Below, one piece after another: positions 27,001-42,000 of a stretch of 64,000 bases of DNA. The notes beneath the pieces were generated by a model. The model did not search any database. It saw only the letters and a program-made list of their open reading frames with translations, and was not told the DNA's origin. The stretch is taken from positions 75,128,727 through 75,192,726 of the forward strand of contig NC_133900.1 of the NCBI RefSeq assembly GCF_964199755.1, in the 5' to 3' direction. Source of the stretch: Larus michahellis. Taxonomy: Eukaryota; Chordata; Aves; Charadriiformes; Laridae. A program made the translations under genes and the position numbers. Each line of letters opens with the position of its first letter. The stretch's first letter is position 1.

Positions 27001-30000
27001 GGGTCTTCAGATTTACCCATGTGCCAACTTGCTATGACTTAATCAAGATCCGAGGCTTCAGATTTGTCCCTTTTGCAAAACTGCTGAACTGTGAAATTCT
27101 GGACACTTCGGATGCCTCTTATGCCTCTGTGAAGATTATGTTTTTGACAGTGGTGTCATCTGCTGCTCCATTTGCAACTGAACGTATGCTTTCTCTTGTT
27201 CAATTTCAAGCTCTTAGTGGAGTACTTAATGAAATCATTATTGCAGTCTTGGAAATATAGGATTTGTCATGTTCAAGATATGATGGCAAATTACTTAACT
27301 TATCCATCATTACAAAAATTAAATCTCTTGGCAGCTGTTGGGAAGAACAATGGGCATACCGCTATAAAGCATTATTTACAAAATAATTATAAAGCATCAG
27401 CTCAGTGAGAATGAGTGAGCATAGGTGTACTCTTCAGCCTCCAGAAAAAATTCAGTGAAAGCCCTGTTCATATCAGTAAGGCTGATACCAACTGGTAGTC
27501 TAGGTTTGCTTCCTTCGATAATGCAGTGTTGTATTCAGGCTGCTTCCCAAGCCCAAATTAGTATTATTGTAGTATAGTTGTTGCACATATTACTTTCATG
27601 CCCAGTACTCTTGCATTGGTGTCCATTGCCTGTTTTCAGTGCTGGTTCCAAGAGCTGCTGGCAGTGTGCAAGCAGTGCAAGAGAGGAAGAGTCTTAATTT
27701 GAAATATACAGCTCCCAGGTGGAAGCCCTGTAAAACAGTGGAGTGAGCCAAGCAGGGAGTCACCTGAGGAGGGACTTCTTGCCGTAGAAGAGTCATCTAT
27801 CATACACAAGGACTAAAGCTGGGTAAAATGAGTTTTCTAGGTTACAGTTTTAGATAATTAAGAGAAGATACCAGCAACGGAGGAAAACCAGTGTCTTAGA
27901 ACTCTGAAACCAAATGAGCTGTCAGAGTGAAGACTGATGCAAACTTTTGTTGTTTTACAAAAATTCAGTTGTCTTTTTTTTTTTTTTCCCCTTTGAAGTG
28001 AAACAGTTGGTTTAGCAATTGTTTTATAATGCCTATGTTTCCAATTTAGTAGCTGAAGGCAAAATAATGATAATCCAAAGAGTGGCAGTGCTGGAATACT
28101 ATGCAAGACCAATGGGAGGATCAGAAAGCAGGTGTTGATTATTTCAGGATTTAGACTGAAACAACCTTGACTTTTAGGATGGGGTGTTAGAAGATAAGAG
28201 AATTTCTTAAACTTGTGTTATCCTTGGAAAAGCTGCTGGTTTAGTTTGCAGATGTGTTCTTAGACTTATACCATCGGACTTTATTATTTTTTTCCTACAA
28301 ACTGTTGTGGTTCATGAGCTTGCTTTAAAATCCAGGAGGAAGCTCTAAACCCAGGTATTGAAAAGCTCAGAGGACAGGCGTTTGGATCATCCTCAGTATG
28401 CAGTCTGCCAAGGAACTTTAGATTATCTCTGGGAGATCTAATTGATCCTCTAGTGTCTGCTGTGTCTTTCTCAGCTGCATTGGAATCTAGGCATTTGAAC
28501 AATTGGGGTCAGAGCTATCAGTCCAGCAGAACTTGGAGCCTGTAATCCCACCTTCCAGCTGTTCTCCCTGCTATTTCTATTAATGTGGTTAGTAGTCCAC
28601 CAAAGAGAAAAAATGCAAGAACTTATCTTCTAAAACTAGTGTTTTTTTTCTTTCTATGCATTTATTTTATGTAATTTCTTGAAAGATTTTTTCCCATTTT
28701 TTTTTTTAACTTTGTTATGTATCATGCTATTGGTAAATATTGTCAGTTTTCTGTACGGTGGTTTCCCTTATAGATGTGACACAGAGGTACCTTTGTGTCT
28801 CTCATCCATTAGCAATGTAATTTTGTGCCTCATTTTCTAATGGAGTTGACCTAAGTGAATCCTGCTTTTTAACCTTTTTTAGAAATTAACCGTGGGCTGC
28901 AAAGCAGGTAGGTTTGGTTCTGTCTGCATAAGAATAATAGAGCTATAAATTCTCTATAAAGCTAGGTTTCTGGATTTCATTTGGTTTGGGGCTGCAAACA
29001 GGAAAGTTCACTGTACTTTAGTTTCTTCCACTCTTCAAAATAGTGAAGAGACCCTTTGTCACAGGTACCAGGTTTTAGTTACGGTAGATGACATTCAGAT
29101 CCTTTTCATGCTATTTTCTGGTGTGGCGCCTGGAGTCCTTCTTTACTGTCAGTATATTCCCGTGTGATTGATTTATTGAAGATTTTGAGAGACTGAGTAT
29201 GCTTTAAATTTTAGTGTTTGTATCCAATGGAATGCCATTGTGTCTTTACCCTCAGTGTAGCGTTTTTAATCTGCTTTGAAAGGTTAAAAATAAAGTTGCA
29301 GTTGACAGCTGTGTGGCCATGAGGTCAGATGATTTTGGGGGCTTAAAGATATCTCTCTTAACAGACTATGCAAATATGTACATGGGAATTAAGAATTTTA
29401 TAGTAGGAACTGTGTTAAGTCTAACAGGCATAAGCTTAATAGATTGACTCATTTGGAAACTGAAATGAGATACATTTGCATTTGAAATTCACACATTGAC
29501 TCCAGTGTGAACTGGAATAACTCGTTCATAGTGAACTGAAATCACTGAAACATTAAATACTAGATTGCATTTTTCTAAATAAGATGCACTTGTTCAAATT
29601 AATCATTAATAATTTATAATCATACCCATTGAGAAAGAGATCTTGGAATTGTTGTTGCTGCATCCCAAAATGTTATTTCAATTTCCAGTGTTAGCCAAAA
29701 TAAGAAAATTGAATGGTAGTCATCATTAGCAGTGGGGAACAAACCGAGGAAAGTCATTATGGTAGTACATAAAGCCGTGATGCGTTGAGAGCTGAATATT
29801 ATCTGTGGTTCTGTTTATGTCAGGCAAGAAAAGATATAGTAGAGGTAGGAAGGTTCCACAAAAAGATGAAATAAATAATGAAAGTTATAGACTTGCTTCT
29901 GCATGAGGAGAGATGTGGACTAGTTCAGCTTGGGAAAGAGACGACTGAGAAAGAGATACAGCAGAGGTACCACGAATATTACACTGCCAGAGAGCCGGGG

Positions 30001-33000
30001 ATTTTTTTTATTTTTAACACAAGTACTGTAGGGCACCAAATACAATTGTCAGGCAAAAAAATAGCTGAAACAGGTCTCATTACTGGAAATCAAAAGTAAA
30101 AGTGTGTTCAAAAGAGATAGTGCAAATGCAAGTTAATCAGGAGCTATTAAAGAGAGTTACAAGGGAAGTCCTTCAATTTTTTGATTGGCAGAAACTGTGA
30201 GGGAAAGAATGTGTATATGCACATCACTTTTCTTGTCATTTTTCTCTAAAAGTCCATTACTAACTACTTCTAAGGTGAGTGTTCTTAATTTACATTATAT
30301 TCCGTTGTTGCCTGTCGGTGGTGTAAGGGAGACTGAGGTGGGTCTGGTGCTGCTGTTGCCAGTTTCTTTAAAGAAGGTGAACTTAGTGCTTAGCTGTGCA
30401 AACGCTTTAGAGGTGTTTGAGAGAGAGACATTTTGCATATGGAAAACCGAGGAGCAGAAGTATGAACGGCTGCTCTAAGATGCCTTTAAGTTCCGTGCAA
30501 GGTTTAATTGAAGACTCGGTGTCTGCTAGTTTCATATACTTACTGTTTGATATTAAGACTGTGTATTCCAAGATGAGAGAGAGAGCAGCTGCTCTTGTTC
30601 AATATGTGCTGCGATATTGACAGTATGCATGGTAGGGTTGGCTTATGTTTATGTCTGCCTCCTAATTTACCTTTGTTTGATCTTCCATGGAATCCTTCAA
30701 TATGGTTTCTTGCCGTTTAGAAATTATTTCTAATGATTAGTTTATAACTATTTTACTTAAGATTTTTGTAGGTGTTCTGTTTAATATATTTTTTCTTCCT
30801 GAGTTTTTTGTGATATCACCATAGTTCTTGAGTTGGTCTTTTTTCTTTTATCAGTAGCAGAAGTGTAGATTTATTATCTTGTAGGGGATGGAAGGAGAAT
30901 GCGGAGAGTCAGCCTTTGTCCTACAGGAGTCTTTATTGCTGCATTGTTTAGTTTGACACACTTGCATAGTCCAGCAAATTTATCATATTGAATGTTCTTC
31001 AGAAATGGTCTTTTATGTTCTATACAGGAGAAGGAACTTTTGGCATTTAGAATTAGAGAAGTCCATAAGACTTTCTTCTCTCTCTTTTCTTTTTCTTTTT
31101 TTTTTTTTTTCCCTCCTTTTCTAATTCTGCTTGTTGATTCTGGTTTGTGCTGTGTTGCAGGCGATTATCTGGCACAATAGATGTGATTGGACAGACCATC
31201 ACTATCAGCAGGGTTGAAGGACGACGGCGTGCTAATGAAAACAGCAACATACAGGTTTTATACTGTAGATTTGCACACTATCTTTGACTAGAAGACACTT
31301 TTGCTTTCCCCATAGCTTGTGATTAAAGCATTTCAGTGTGTATGAATGAGTAAAACAAAAGTAGCTTTAAGTTCAGGAAGAAAGTTGTGGCATTTAATTG
31401 AAATAGATTAAGATGAAATATTTGGTATATTTCAAAAGATAAATGTTTTGGTATACTTCTTACTGAAAGGAAATGAGCAATATTGCAGGCTTACAATCCA
31501 GGAGACAGCATTGGCTTTGCTAGATCTGCATGGGATAGCATTTTGTTTACTAAGTGAAAAAGATAAATATTTAAACTGACTGTCCATTTCTCCCCTATTC
31601 CTGCCAGACGCTAATGCTGCAAGTGAAAGCCGCTTCGTATGCAGTTTGAGAAATGCATACGTCTTTTAAAGTCTTTTAAAAACAAGTTGTGGAGGAATAA
31701 ATAGTAGATAGTATTATTTTTTTCCAAATGATATTGTATTATTTTACCATAAATTGTAGGATTAGTCTTTATGGGCTTGGATTATCTTAAGAAATCAACT
31801 AAATGCTTTAAGATTAAATACACTTTTTCTCTCCTGATTTACCTGTGGAGAAGAGTCAAGGTTGCTTGGTGCCCTAGCTGCATTTCCATGCCAACTTACG
31901 TTAAGGTTAAACCATGAAAATAATGATGGATTGTAGTGCTAATATTGAAAACGCTGCCATGTGTTTTTCAGCTGATCTCACAGTGTTTAAGTAACTTAAA
32001 GTCTTGGGGGTTTTCATGCTTTTCATTTTGATTTTTAAAATATTTTCCTTTATACATAAAGTGGTGTTTTGAGCCATATTCAGATGGCTTATATTCCCTC
32101 TCAGATCTCACGTTTGGTGTTCCCTATTGGCTGCTCCTACGCCTTCAGAGGTACTTGGCAAGTATGGGACACTGAACGTAGGGATGCAGGTAGAGCTTAA
32201 ACCATCTGAATATGGCTCTTCAGGTGCATAAGTAATACTTCCCTGTTGTAGTAACTGGAAAGAGAGGAAACCTATCTTCTACCCTTATGACATAGCAATT
32301 GTAACTATAGTTTGATATTTTACAGGTTCTTTCAGAACGATCTAATCCTGAAGTAGACAATTTTACCAAGCCACCTCCATTTTTCCCTCCAGGAGCTCCA
32401 CCTACCCACCTTCCACCACCTCCTTTCCTCCCACCCCCTCCAACTGTCAGTACTGCTCCACCTCTGATTCCCCCACCAGGTAAATATCCACATAGGATGT
32501 GAAAATGAGAGATGCGTCATCATCAGGTGCTAGATGATAATGAATTAAAGACAACGCATTCCATGCACATTTGGCTATATGTGTAGAATTGCAGAATTTT
32601 GTGTTCTACTCTTTTCTTAAATCTATCTGCAAGACAGAAACAGAAACTTTTGTCTCTACTTTCTCACTAAGCGTAATTCCAAGTAGTAACTAATCACCTA
32701 AAGACTAAGTGTTGGATCTTGTGTCCTTGAAAATGTTTGAAGTGAGAAGCTGTTTTCTGTAATTAAACTACTGTTAACGCTAATGAGAGATACACGTTAA
32801 CAAATCGTCCTACAAACTTTTGAACTATGAAGTATGGCATACCATGAATTTGTTTCGGAAGTTGGATTCTCTGATGTCTAAGGTCAAAGCAGCAGCAGAA
32901 GCTTTAATTCCCCTTTCCCCTCACAGTATGTATGAATTCCCAAAAGTCTGGTAGGAATCACCTTTGTGCTGTATCCTCTCTTTTAGTCAGAGGTCTTATT

Positions 33001-36000
33001 AGCAGCTGATGTTTTTGTCCAGCGTCCTGTGTCTGTAAGTCTTAGAGGAATCAAAGCTCTTTGAGTAATCTTCTCATTGTTAAATCTGGCTTGAAATTTA
33101 CTGATATTTACTGAATAATTACCAAAACTTTATATTAATGGAAATTTATTGCAGGGAGTGTCACGGGCATTTGCACAAATAGTGCAGTTACCGGAGTGTT
33201 GTCATTTTAAGGAATTAAGTTCAAAAGGACTTAGCAAGGAACTAAGAAGAATGGTCACTGGGAAGTGAAAATAGATGGAGAAACTCTGGGGACTGTTTGA
33301 GTAGGAAAGTGAAGGATTTGTTTATAGAAGAGACTGATGTAAGGTGGAGCCCCTTTCCTTATTTTCTCCTTTTGTTCCTTGCATTCTTTTAACTTGTTCT
33401 GAAATCATGCTGAGCGGTTTCTTTGCTGTTCTGTTCGTACAGGGAATCTTTTAAAAGTTTCTCTGTTAATACTCTTACATATAAGAAAGGAAGTAGCATC
33501 ATTATTTCTGTGCAACAAATTTGTCTGGGTTTTTATAGGGTTTAAAGCCTCATGGAAGAGGTTGTTTTCTTCAGTTGCCGCTGATGATTTTAAAACTACT
33601 AACTCCTGCTGCCTGGCAAGCTCTAGCTTTCATCAGTGATTGTCACACACAAAATGGTGCAACCTAGAAAACAGAAGAGAAGAGATTTTAAGATTAAAGT
33701 TCAAAGTTTTTGTGTGTAAATATAAAAAATAGGGTGTCTGAAGAGAGAACATGCTACTGCTCTGGCTGTTTTGTCATGTTTCCTGACTGCGGGGTCGGGG
33801 GGACAGAAAGGAGAGGAACATGATGCTAATGCCAACTGTGGTTTTAAGCTGCATTAAAACCTTTCTGATAAAATAATATAGGTAATGCATTGCAAGTTTT
33901 TAGAAAGTAATTTGTGTAATTGTGGTACAGAAAAGGTGATCTAAGTTGTAAATGAGATGAACCCCAAACGCACGTGGTGCAAGGATGTCATATAGGTGTA
34001 CTGGACTGTTCTTATGAAACCCCTTACCTGTTAAGTTTTCAAAGGTGAAAGAAATCCACACGTGTTACAGATTTAGCAAGCAGGTTTGGCTTTAGTCTTG
34101 TGGTTTACAGACAGGTTTATGACATTCACTTGTTCAGAAGGACAACTCCAACATCCTTCCGCGCTTCGAGTAGATTTGAAAATAACCATTAAGAGCTGTG
34201 GATTTGGTTTCTTCAGGCCTGTGTTTTAATTGTGCCGTTGCCAGCTCTTTATCTTCAAAGCTGTTCCTAAAATAGAATCTGCCATCCCTCCTAGGTTCAA
34301 TGGAGGAGGAGGGGGGAAAAAAGCTACTCTTACCCAATATTAAACCAGGACTACTTGCCAGCAAATTTTAAGTATTCCAAATATAAAACATCCTCCAAAA
34401 GCCCCTTTGAAAAAAGATCTTGCTTTGAAGTTAAATCTCTTGTTCTGAATTCATTCGCTCTTGAGATTCAAATCTTTTTTGAGGAACGAGTCCTGGAACG
34501 ATTCAAAGGGCCAAATGCAGAAAATTCTCCAGTACTCCTAGGAGATCACTGGCTGTGGCAAACAATGTGTTGTTTTTTGTTTGCTTGGTTTATTGCTATG
34601 TTGGAGTAATTTAAATCTAAAGAAGAACGTGGATGCTTCTGTTTAACAGGCTTTAAAAGTTGTTTTATGTGTTTTGCTTTAAGAGTGTAGTTAAAATGTG
34701 ACATGTATTTGTTGGGGGGAAAAAAAAATAAATTACTCTGAAGTATTGAACTTCTGTTGCATAACTTTGGAAAGTTTGACTGCCTAGACTTATACCAGGG
34801 CTTAGCAAGTAAGTGTACGTCTGCTCAGCCCCAGCAATCTAAGTGAGTAATTTTTATCTTCTGATAAAGGAGAGAGAATTTGACTCAGTTTAGCCTGTGG
34901 CAAAAGAAGTTTTTACACCAAGTTGAGTTATATTATGTTGCTGTGGGCTGTTACAAAGTTCAGTTGATTTGCAGTATGTTATTAAACTGTAGCAGCGTTA
35001 CCCTGTCTGATTCCTTATTCCCCAAGCAGAGCACATGTGGCATTGCTTTCCTTTAGTAAGACCTGTTTGGTTTTCTGTAAATATTTATCAGCCTTAAGTT
35101 AGTAGGATGCTATACAATGTCCTGAAAGCAATTTGGAGCACACGAGGTAAAATGCTGCGCTAATGCCATTTGGATTGCTTTTGACGCATGAGTCTGAATA
35201 TTTAGGTTTAAGCCAGGTGTATCTTTGTGGCGGTACAACATGTAGTAGGGACATGATGTGATCTGCGTTCAGTCACCTTCTTGCACTCCTACTTACGTTT
35301 AGTCACTACATTGCAAGAAGTGACTCAATATTTCAGAGTCTTTTTTTCTTTCTCAGAAGTAAATGGCTGATGATGCTTCTGCATTAGTAGAAGGTGGAGT
35401 GAAGAGTTAAGAGATTCTTAATTTTCCATTAAATGAATTTTGATTTTTTTTCTTTCTTACTTTGTGTCACATCTGTGTCTTAGCAAAGAAGGTGAAGAAA
35501 AAAAACTTTGTTTAGATCTTTTCAGTGATACTTGCTAAGTTGGAATGTAGAAGAATGTTTCTTCCATTATGATACCATCAAGTAAATTAGCCTCTGTCTT
35601 AAAATGATATAATCATTAATCATGACTTTCTAAATGTTCCTGAAGGTTTTTGAGGAAAAAATGTCTATGTGGGTTGTTGGGGTTTTTTTTTTTAGCATAA
35701 TACCTGGCATTACCCAATTCATTAAAATCATTTGGACATTTGGTCTCTGTATCTCAGTTGTATTCGCTCTGTCTTAACTTTATTTGAATAAATCTTAGGT
35801 GAAGCTTTTCATTTGGCTTTTAATCTTGTGATGAGATTTTTATTTGTGTTTCTGCACAAGATAAAACTCTGAGGAATATATTAATTGTTTAATCAGGATT
35901 TCTTCCTTTTTGTAAAGAGGATTAGCTGATGGTTTTCCAGGCAATTCTGTGCATAGTGCTGAGACTGGTATTAGTGCATCAATTGAAATTTTTTTAAGCA

Positions 36001-39000
36001 TAAGGTAGAGCTAATAAATTAATCAGTTTGAGAGAACTTCTGATATTTTTCTAGCTTATGTTCTTAATGTTGCTGTTAAGAGATATTTTTTCTCTATATA
36101 TATGTCTGTGTGTATATATACACACATTTTATATGTTGTAGGCTCGTGAAGAATCTGTTAAGGTGGACAATTAACCAAAAGAGATTAATAGAAAATACTT
36201 CAGCTATGTAACAGTTTGAGTTCCCAGTCTTCCTTTTCTTTCAGCAATTTTCATTAGGAGTGTTTGGTCTTTTAAATGTTACACACTCAAACTTTTTATG
36301 GTGTGATTTCCAGAGTTCTTAATAAGGATGGTGCACTTTGGAAAGCTTTTGCGCTGGTGAAGAGAAAATGATTTGGCTTTGGGGGTTCACTGGCTCCTGA
36401 TTTACATTTTGTCTGAGAGATTAGATTTTAAGTCTTCGGGATTGGACAGCAACCTCAGTTTTGTTTCACGATTTGTTTAATCCTATAGGATTAATGCTGG
36501 TAAGAATTCATGTCAGTGAAATCATCAGCAACTGCTGAACGTTGATATTGATTACTCTTCCTCAGCTTGCACATTCCTTCATTCTGTCCTTCTGCCAAGG
36601 CAATTTGGGAGCAGTTGGCATTTCTAGGCATCATAATATGTAGATATAGTTAAATGTTGCTGCCATACAATTCTCTTTTAGTTCTAATGTTGAACTAATG
36701 ATATATACATGAAATTAATCATGCAATGGCCAGTTCATCTAGGATAGCTTCTGAATGATGAAGCCTGGAACTTGAATGTGATGGGTTTTAATTTAAGTGG
36801 GTCTGGCGGCTGTTCTGTCTGAATGTTTATGCTTTTATGGCAAAACTGATGAAAGCACTTGGCAAAGTTTTCTGTTTTCTTCCCCCCAAAGTCTTGCAGT
36901 AAGTTGTCAGATTGAAAGTACTTATTTTTTTAATAGAAGTAGAGTTGCTCATAACTGAAGGAGGTTTATGCCTGGTAAAGCAGTCTGTTTTCTGACAATA
37001 TTGTTTTAGCCCAGTTTATTATTTTCATGTAACAGTGGTTTGTGTTCAGTTGAGGTAAAGCTATTTCTTTGCAAAGTGTGAGAAGATAATGTCCTTTAAA
37101 GTGTACAGATGATTTTTGCCTTGTAATCATTCCTTTCATAATCAAATAAGATAGGTTTAGATGTTGAGGTAGTATATTTTGTTAGGTCAGATAATTTAGT
37201 TGGTAAAAATTTCTCAGCTTTTAGTGAGATTTGTAACAGCTAAGCTAGGCCTAACGAGAAAAGTTAGGACAGTTTTTGAATGTGTTTGTATTAAAGGATG
37301 CTCCTTTCTCAGATACTTACAAGAAAATAGAGTACCAAATGTTTATTTATTTATTTATTTTTCCCTCCAAGTAGCAACTGAATGATTAATTGCAGTGTGG
37401 CATAGCATTGACTGAAAAGTCTGTAATGCATACTGTTGCTCTAAAATATTTTGTCCACGTGGACCTACCATTTCCTATACTAAGTTATTAAAGGTCAGAG
37501 GCCAATTGTATTTCCTTTCATCCAGTCATGGAATATAAAATAAGCAAATATATTCTATGGGATGTTACTTTCCTTGTGGATACTAAACATTTTAGGGTTA
37601 TGGATTTAATTCTAATCTTGAGACCCAGAGTCATTCTTCATTATTTTTGTCTCTAATTAAATAAGATCCTGAAGAATAGGAACTTAAATAAAAAGATATA
37701 TTTCCCAAGGCTTGCACAAAATCTTAACAATTGGTATTAATATGGGGTCTTCATCTGAGGACACAGAAAATAAGTTACCATTTTTCTAGATCACGTATGT
37801 GGTGATAGCTCAATCTGATTTTAGATCTACAGATAATAAACATAAACTATTATTATAACTGATGTATTATTTGTTGTCTTTTTAGGTATACCAATAACAG
37901 TGCCACCACCAGGTAAACTTGCTTAGCATTTTTTTTCCACAGTTGGTTAGGAAATGAAAACTTAACTCATGTGCAACTTATCAACTTCCTTTTAGTTTTG
38001 TAGATAGAAGTTCATAAATACAAAACTATATGTATAGATGTAGGTTTAGTTATATTGATGCCAGACAGAAAAGAAAATGTATGAAAATGCTGTTGACTAG
38101 TGGACCTAATTGGCCGTTTTCTTATATTTGTGCTTCCTTCTCTTCTTTCCAGTCTTTTTTTTTTTTTCAGCTATGCAGAAAATAGTTGTGATTGTTGTTT
38201 ATTAAGTATTGTTAGATACTCAGGAATTTTCCTGTGCTGCTAAATTATTATATTTTTTTAAATGATAAGGTATTTGCTTTGAAGCACTGATAATACACGT
38301 TTAATCAAAGTAGTTCTCAGTCTTACAAAATTAAAAGCTATTTACACAGTGAGAAACAATTTTTTGTGTTGTACTCTGGAATTTGTTTGCCATTGTATGC
38401 TTAGCCTACTTTTATGTGTTTATGGTTTGTTTTGGTGTTTTTTTCATTCTTTCCCCCTCACCTGATTTATTATTCCAGGCTTTGCACCACCACCTGGCGG
38501 TCCTCCACCTTCCCTCATACCCACAATAGAAAGGTGACTATCTCTTTGAAATCTTATAAAGCAAAATATCGGTATTCTGTCATTGAAGTAAATTAGTAAG
38601 GATTCTTACACGACCCAGTGTTTTATAGATTTTTATCTGGGACTGGGGAGACATTTTCAGCTTTTTACAGAAATGTTACTAGTCTCACCTGTCTGATAAT
38701 ATTCTTTTGAGTAGATTACTTGACCACTTACTAGTTTAGTTGAGTTATGACACTGTATCAATGCCAAGACTTAAGAGCAGAGTCAAGGTAAGGATCGTTA
38801 AAGTATTCTTTAGTAGTCTGAAGGCTTATTGATGTGAACTGTATCAGCTGCCATATCCTGTTCTATAAATGCGAATAAAGAATTTAGCCACAGATTCAAG
38901 CCCTCATAAGCTATAGGAAACTCCGGAGTTCCACAGAATCCAAATCTGTATTTCTACTGTGTTTGTTCTAAGTGTTCGGCTTTAGTAGGCTAATGGTATT

Positions 39001-42000
39001 TTTTCATTATCTTTTTTATATACACGCATGTGTATATGCGTACATGTATATTTTTATATATATATAAAAGGAAGAAAAAAAGGTTGGCCAGCACAGTCCT
39101 TGAAAAGTGTTTATATTTTGCTGGAGGGCAAAACCAGGTCATGTACAAAGCTTACTTAAGAAGATGGCACAAGCCTCTTTTTTGCCGGTCCTTTGGGTTT
39201 CACTGAAGGAAGGTACACAAATCTGTTCCTTTGAAACTGAAAATTCTGTTAACGTATTTGCTACAGTATGGTGACAGTAAATCTCTGAGACAATCCTCAT
39301 CTGATTTAATTCAGAAAAAAACCCCAACTGGGTGCATTTGACGTGCATGAAAGTAAATTTATTATTTCTTACTGACAATTGCTGTGAGTGACTGCTGCTT
39401 CTGACTGTTAAGCAGTGGTCATTGCATTTACTTGTAGTGAATATTTATATAGTTTCTGAAATAGGATGTGAAAAAATCAAGTTTATTGTGGAACCTAGGA
39501 ACTAAATCTCATGCTTTTAAATGTTAAAATGTTGCATTGGCCTTTCATTATCATTGGTTTTGCTTTGTTTTTAAATTAAGCTAACCCAAAACTTATTTCT
39601 TAATGTTAAAGTGCCTTCAAGAACACTTAAGATAAATACAGCAAAGATGATTCATTCCAGTTATGTAGGAAGTGCTAAAAGGCACGAAAAAATTATATAT
39701 GTGTGAATTATGTCCTGGGCACATACCGTCCTTTTTAACCTTTCTAGTTTTTACCTGCTTGAGTTGGCTACCACTGAAAGAAGTCAGCTTAGAAAACGTG
39801 TAGCTAATTTAATAGTTTATTTATAGAACTACACATTTGAAGTCCACCTGTTCTTAGATACAATCACGTATCTACTTTTTAACAGAAAGAATGAGAATGG
39901 CTTCATTCGTGAATGAAGCACTTAAAAGCAATTGCAGATTAAGTTCAGTACCAGTGCAGAAACATCTTACGATACAAGAAATATTTGAAATAGAAAATTA
40001 ATTGAAAATACAGAACAGCTTTGATGATACAAATATTTTTTGTTTTAAATTTTAAGAACAGAGAATGCTATTTTCACCGCCTGTAGTAAAATATGAAATA
40101 TACGTGTTTGTGTTGATAGACAGCTTAATTAATTAGCAATGCTTAAAATGGAGGACTTAAATCCATTTATAACAGACCCTTTGTTTTAGTCTGTATGGTG
40201 GTAAGAATTCAGAGGAGTAATATTAAAAGTATATATTTATTGATGGAAGTAGCTATGATGGTAAAACTGGATTTTTACACGTTTTTCTTTTCAACAGTGG
40301 ACATTCTTCTGGCTATGATGGTCGTTCTGTTCGTGCATTTTCGTATGGCAGTGGTGAGTAGCTTGTTGGCTTTGAAAATTTTGACTAGTGCTATATCAAA
40401 TTGTTTGATACACTTATCAGGATTTTAGCTGAGAGACTAAACAGTCCTTTCAGTGATTCATTATGAAAGCTCATTGCCTACTATTGCAAACTGATACACG
40501 CTGTTGCAAATTTAACAGCTGTTGGTAAATAATATTGTTTTGCTTACTAATTTGTATCCTAGATTTCTTTCCATGCTGCTTTTGCAGAACTGTCATTTTG
40601 AAAAATAATAGACCGTAATACAGACCACAAGTCAGTGAGAATTTTCCAAGAACTGGTAGGATTTAGAAGCAGGAGGACAAGTAGTGTTGAGATATCATCA
40701 GAATTTTAACCAGCAAGACCAATCATTGAGAAATCCTGGCAGATGTACCTCTCCTTTGAAAAAACTGTTTGTTGAAGATACTATAATCTTCAGCTATTCT
40801 GTTGCAAAGTCAGTCTTTATTGGTCAATGTTATGGAAAAAATATGAAGCTGAAGAACATCGCATTCTGGTTTTATAGTAAAAGTGAACCAAATAGAAATT
40901 TCATTATGTGCAGTCGAATGGACATCCACAGAACCTACAGTGAGTTTACAACTGTTACCTGGCATGGCTCTGCTTCTTGAGCTGGAAGAGTGACAGCAAT
41001 GCTAAGATGTCAGCTTCTTCCTGAGCTATCCAAAATTGGGAAGACAAAGTAAACATAGAATCACAGAATGGTTTGGGTTGGAAGGGACCAACAAAGATCT
41101 AGTCTACCCCCCTGCCATAGGCAGGAACACCTCCCACTAGACCAGGCTGCTCAAAGCTCCATCCAGCCTGGCCTTGAACACCTCCAGGGATGGGGCATCC
41201 GCAGCTTCTGTAGGTAACCTGTTCCAGTGTCCTGCCACCCTCACAGTAAAGAATTTCTTCCTTAAGTCCAATCTAAACGTACCCTTTTTCTGTTTAAAAC
41301 CATTGTCCTTTGTCCTGTCACTACGGGCCCTGGTAAAAATGTCTCTCCATCTTTCTTATAAGCCCCCTTTAAGTGTTGAAAGGCTGCAAAAAGGTCTCCC
41401 TGGAGCCTACTCTTCTCTACATTGAACAACCTAGGAGAGATGTTCCGGCACTCTGATGATTTTTCGTGGCGCTGCTCTGGACCTACTCTAACATGTCTGT
41501 CTTGTACTGGGGGCCTGAGAGCTGGGGTCTCAGGAGGGCGCACAGAGGGAGAATCACCCCCCTCAAACTGCTGGCCACAATTCTTTTTATGCAGCCCAGG
41601 ATACCATTTGCTTTCTGGGATGCAAACTCACGTTGCTGCCTCATTTAATTTTTTTTGTCCACCAGTATCGCCAAGTCCTTCTCTGCCGGGCTGCTCTCAA
41701 TCAATTCATCCCCCGTTCTGTCCTGATATTGAGGATTGCTCCGACCCGGGTGCAGGGCCTTGCATGTTGCCAGTCACTGCATCTGCCATCCAGCCCCACG
41801 CCTGGTGCCTTTTCTTCCAGCTGATTTTTTCTGTCTCCTTGCTCTTTGTTTCTTTAGACCCTAGCTGCTCTGAGGAGAAATTGTAAGGAAAGTTCTGTCT
41901 GGTTCTGGGGATACATAATGTTCAGCACAGATCAAATGTTCAGATAATGTATCTCCCAGATGTTCATAAGTCTTTAAAGAAGAAATACAAAATCACACTT

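Larger units (their letters stand above)
22351..31160 (+). other. FIP1L1: FIP1L1 intron 9, the longest intron (8.8 kb)
   Basis: The intron contains the disabled cassette exon (24799-24909), a 24-bp perfect palindrome (25804-25827), T/C-rich tracts (26559-26611), an old CR1 remnant (about 29640-30000) and a long pyrimidine tract just before exon 10. The remainder is AT-rich with no further exon found. Confidence 0.7.

Noticed and set aside
28882-28906. 25-nt exon-like segment between TTTTTTAG and GTAGGT
   Set aside because: It does not keep frame with exons 9 and 10 and encodes nothing related to FIP1L1.
29878-30099. 73-codon open frame in FIP1L1 intron 9
   Set aside because: It overlaps a diverged CR1 fragment and shows no independent coding signal.
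41174-41886. Open frames of up to 154 codons
   Set aside because: They lie inside the antisense CR1 element and are shadows of its 3' region.
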